From Desulfovibrionaceae bacterium (GTDB taxonomy: Bacteria > Desulfobacterota > Desulfovibrionia > Desulfovibrionales > Desulfovibrionaceae): a DNA stretch of 7,048 bases. Positions 6,631 to 7,048 of this stretch are shown one piece after another. Every line of letters begins with the position of its first letter. Position 1 is the first letter of the stretch. The stretch covers positions 1 through 7,048 of the forward strand of contig CAAGJV010000127.1 in assembly GCA_900770205.1 (NCBI GenBank), given 5' to 3'. The notes below the pieces were generated by a model. The model saw nothing but the letters and a program-made list of their open reading frames with translations. It did not search any database and was not told the origin of the DNA. A program made the position numbers and the translations under genes.

Positions 6631-7035
6631 CTAAAAGACCCCGTGCTCGAACAAAATTTTCACGCCAATGCCTATAAGTACAGCAGCACCGAGTATGGAA
6701 ATCTTCCCTCCAAAAATATTGGAGCTTCCAAGAAGGCGGCCTGCCTTCACCCCTGCAGCCGTAACAGCAGAACAAACGATGCCTATCACGGCAGCAGGCC
6801 CCCATACGGAAAGGCCTATCATGGAAAAAGAAAGCCCTACTGCCATGGCATCTATACTGGTAGCTATGGAGAGCATGAAAAGCTGCAGTCCCCTTGATGG
6901 ATCTCCGCGCACTTCGCTTTCCTCTTTTCCATTCCATGCTTCCCGCAGCATATTCAGGCCGACAAGGGCCAGCAGGCCAAACGCAATCCAATGATCCCAG
7001 TCCGCTATATATCGATGAACGGAAAATCCAAGCTT
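6631..7035 (-). CDS. mntP: Manganese efflux pump MntP (partial, N-terminus beyond the right end)
   Basis: MntP is a small inner-membrane exporter that protects cells from excess Mn(II). The visible 134 C-terminal residues line up with E. coli MntP (188 aa) from about residue 54 to the end. A DWDHWIAFGLLALVGLNM segment corresponds to WNHWIAF in E. coli. A charged cytoplasmic loop rich in Glu/Lys/Arg follows, then LSIATSIDAMAVGLSF, then a helix ending in AAVLIGIGVKILFEHG. The Asp of SIDA (codon 6852-6850) corresponds to the essential second-half Asp of the MntP repeat. About 55 N-terminal residues, including the first-repeat Asp, are missing. The frame remains open to 7048, but the last 13 bases are adapter, so I end the gene at 7035. 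The usual upstream Mn-sensing riboswitch region is not in the window. The stop TAG is at 6633-6631, 88 bp before pyrK. Confidence 0.92.
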   Translation of the reverse strand, partial: KLGFSVHRYIADWDHWIAFGLLALVGLNMLREAWNGKEESEVRGDPSRGLQLFMLSIATSIDAMAVGLSFSMIGLSVWGPAAVIGIVCSAVTAAGVKAGRLLGSSNIFGGKISILGAAVLIGIGVKILFEHGVF

Positions 7036-7048
7036 AGATCGGAAGAGC
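7036..7048. other. Illumina sequencing adapter remnant (artefact)
   Basis: The last 13 bases are AGATCGGAAGAGC, exactly the common start of the Illumina TruSeq read-through adapters, flush with the end of the window. A chance 13-base match at precisely the terminus is very unlikely. These bases should be trimmed and not translated as part of mntP. Confidence 0.93.

Noticed and set aside
6571..6640. Possible terminator or riboswitch between mntP and pyrK
   Set aside because: Only a 5-bp AGGTC/GACCT pairing with a long loop and short repeated TGATAA words are present. There is no conserved RNA motif I can recognise.
6541..6897. Plus-strand ORF starting MKTSANVFFYMYPILF with AGGGG just upstream
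   Set aside because: Its first part covers the pyrK leader and promoter region, and the rest is antisense to mntP. The Shine-Dalgarno-like match lies within pyrK codons and no family is recognisable.
1..7048. CRISPR arrays, tRNA/rRNA genes, insertion sequences, phage or defence genes
   Set aside because: No regularly spaced repeats, tRNA-like cloverleaf, terminal inverted repeats, transposase or phage-like proteins were seen. The window is filled by core genes with uniform composition.

Overview
The window reads as an ordinary core-genome segment of a Gram-negative bacterium with about 50% GC. The outer-membrane LPS assembly protein LptD shows that it is Gram-negative. The two-subunit PyrK/PyrD class 1B dihydroorotate dehydrogenase is unusual in enteric and other gamma-proteobacteria but common in sulfate-reducing delta-proteobacteria. 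From the protein flavour I infer a Desulfovibrionaceae-like organism (Desulfovibrio/Bilophila/Mailhella type). This is a family-level impression, not a database result. The right end carries a perfect 13-base Illumina adapter sequence, so the window is probably the tip of a short-read (possibly metagenomic) contig.

Layout, left to right. The first 1055 bases hold the N-terminal two thirds of a ComM/YifB Mg-chelatase-like AAA+ ATPase on the minus strand, running off the left edge. Seven bases upstream of its start is the stop of lptD (minus strand), so lptD and comM look like a translationally coupled pair. An intergenic stretch of about 185 bp separates lptD from the divergent plus-strand gene alr (alanine racemase). 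alr converges on the minus-strand pair pyrK-pyrD across a 52-bp gap holding two short hairpins. One of these is wrapped around the pyrD stop codon and is followed by a T-rich tract. pyrK and pyrD overlap by one base (TAATG). Upstream of pyrK, after an 88-bp AT-rich gap with a possible promoter, lies the C-terminal part of the manganese exporter gene mntP, also minus strand and cut by the right end.

Functionally this is a set of housekeeping genes: LPS export to the outer membrane (lptD), D-alanine supply for peptidoglycan (alr), de novo pyrimidine synthesis (pyrK, pyrD), DNA branch migration/transformation (comM) and Mn(II) efflux (mntP). There is no CRISPR array, RNA gene, insertion sequence, toxin-antitoxin or defence module, and I found no convincing new system. 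The two points most worth a second look are the adapter at the contig end and a PyrD whose active-site residues depart from the family at several orotate- and flavin-contacting positions, while its partner PyrK keeps all four iron-sulfur cysteines.
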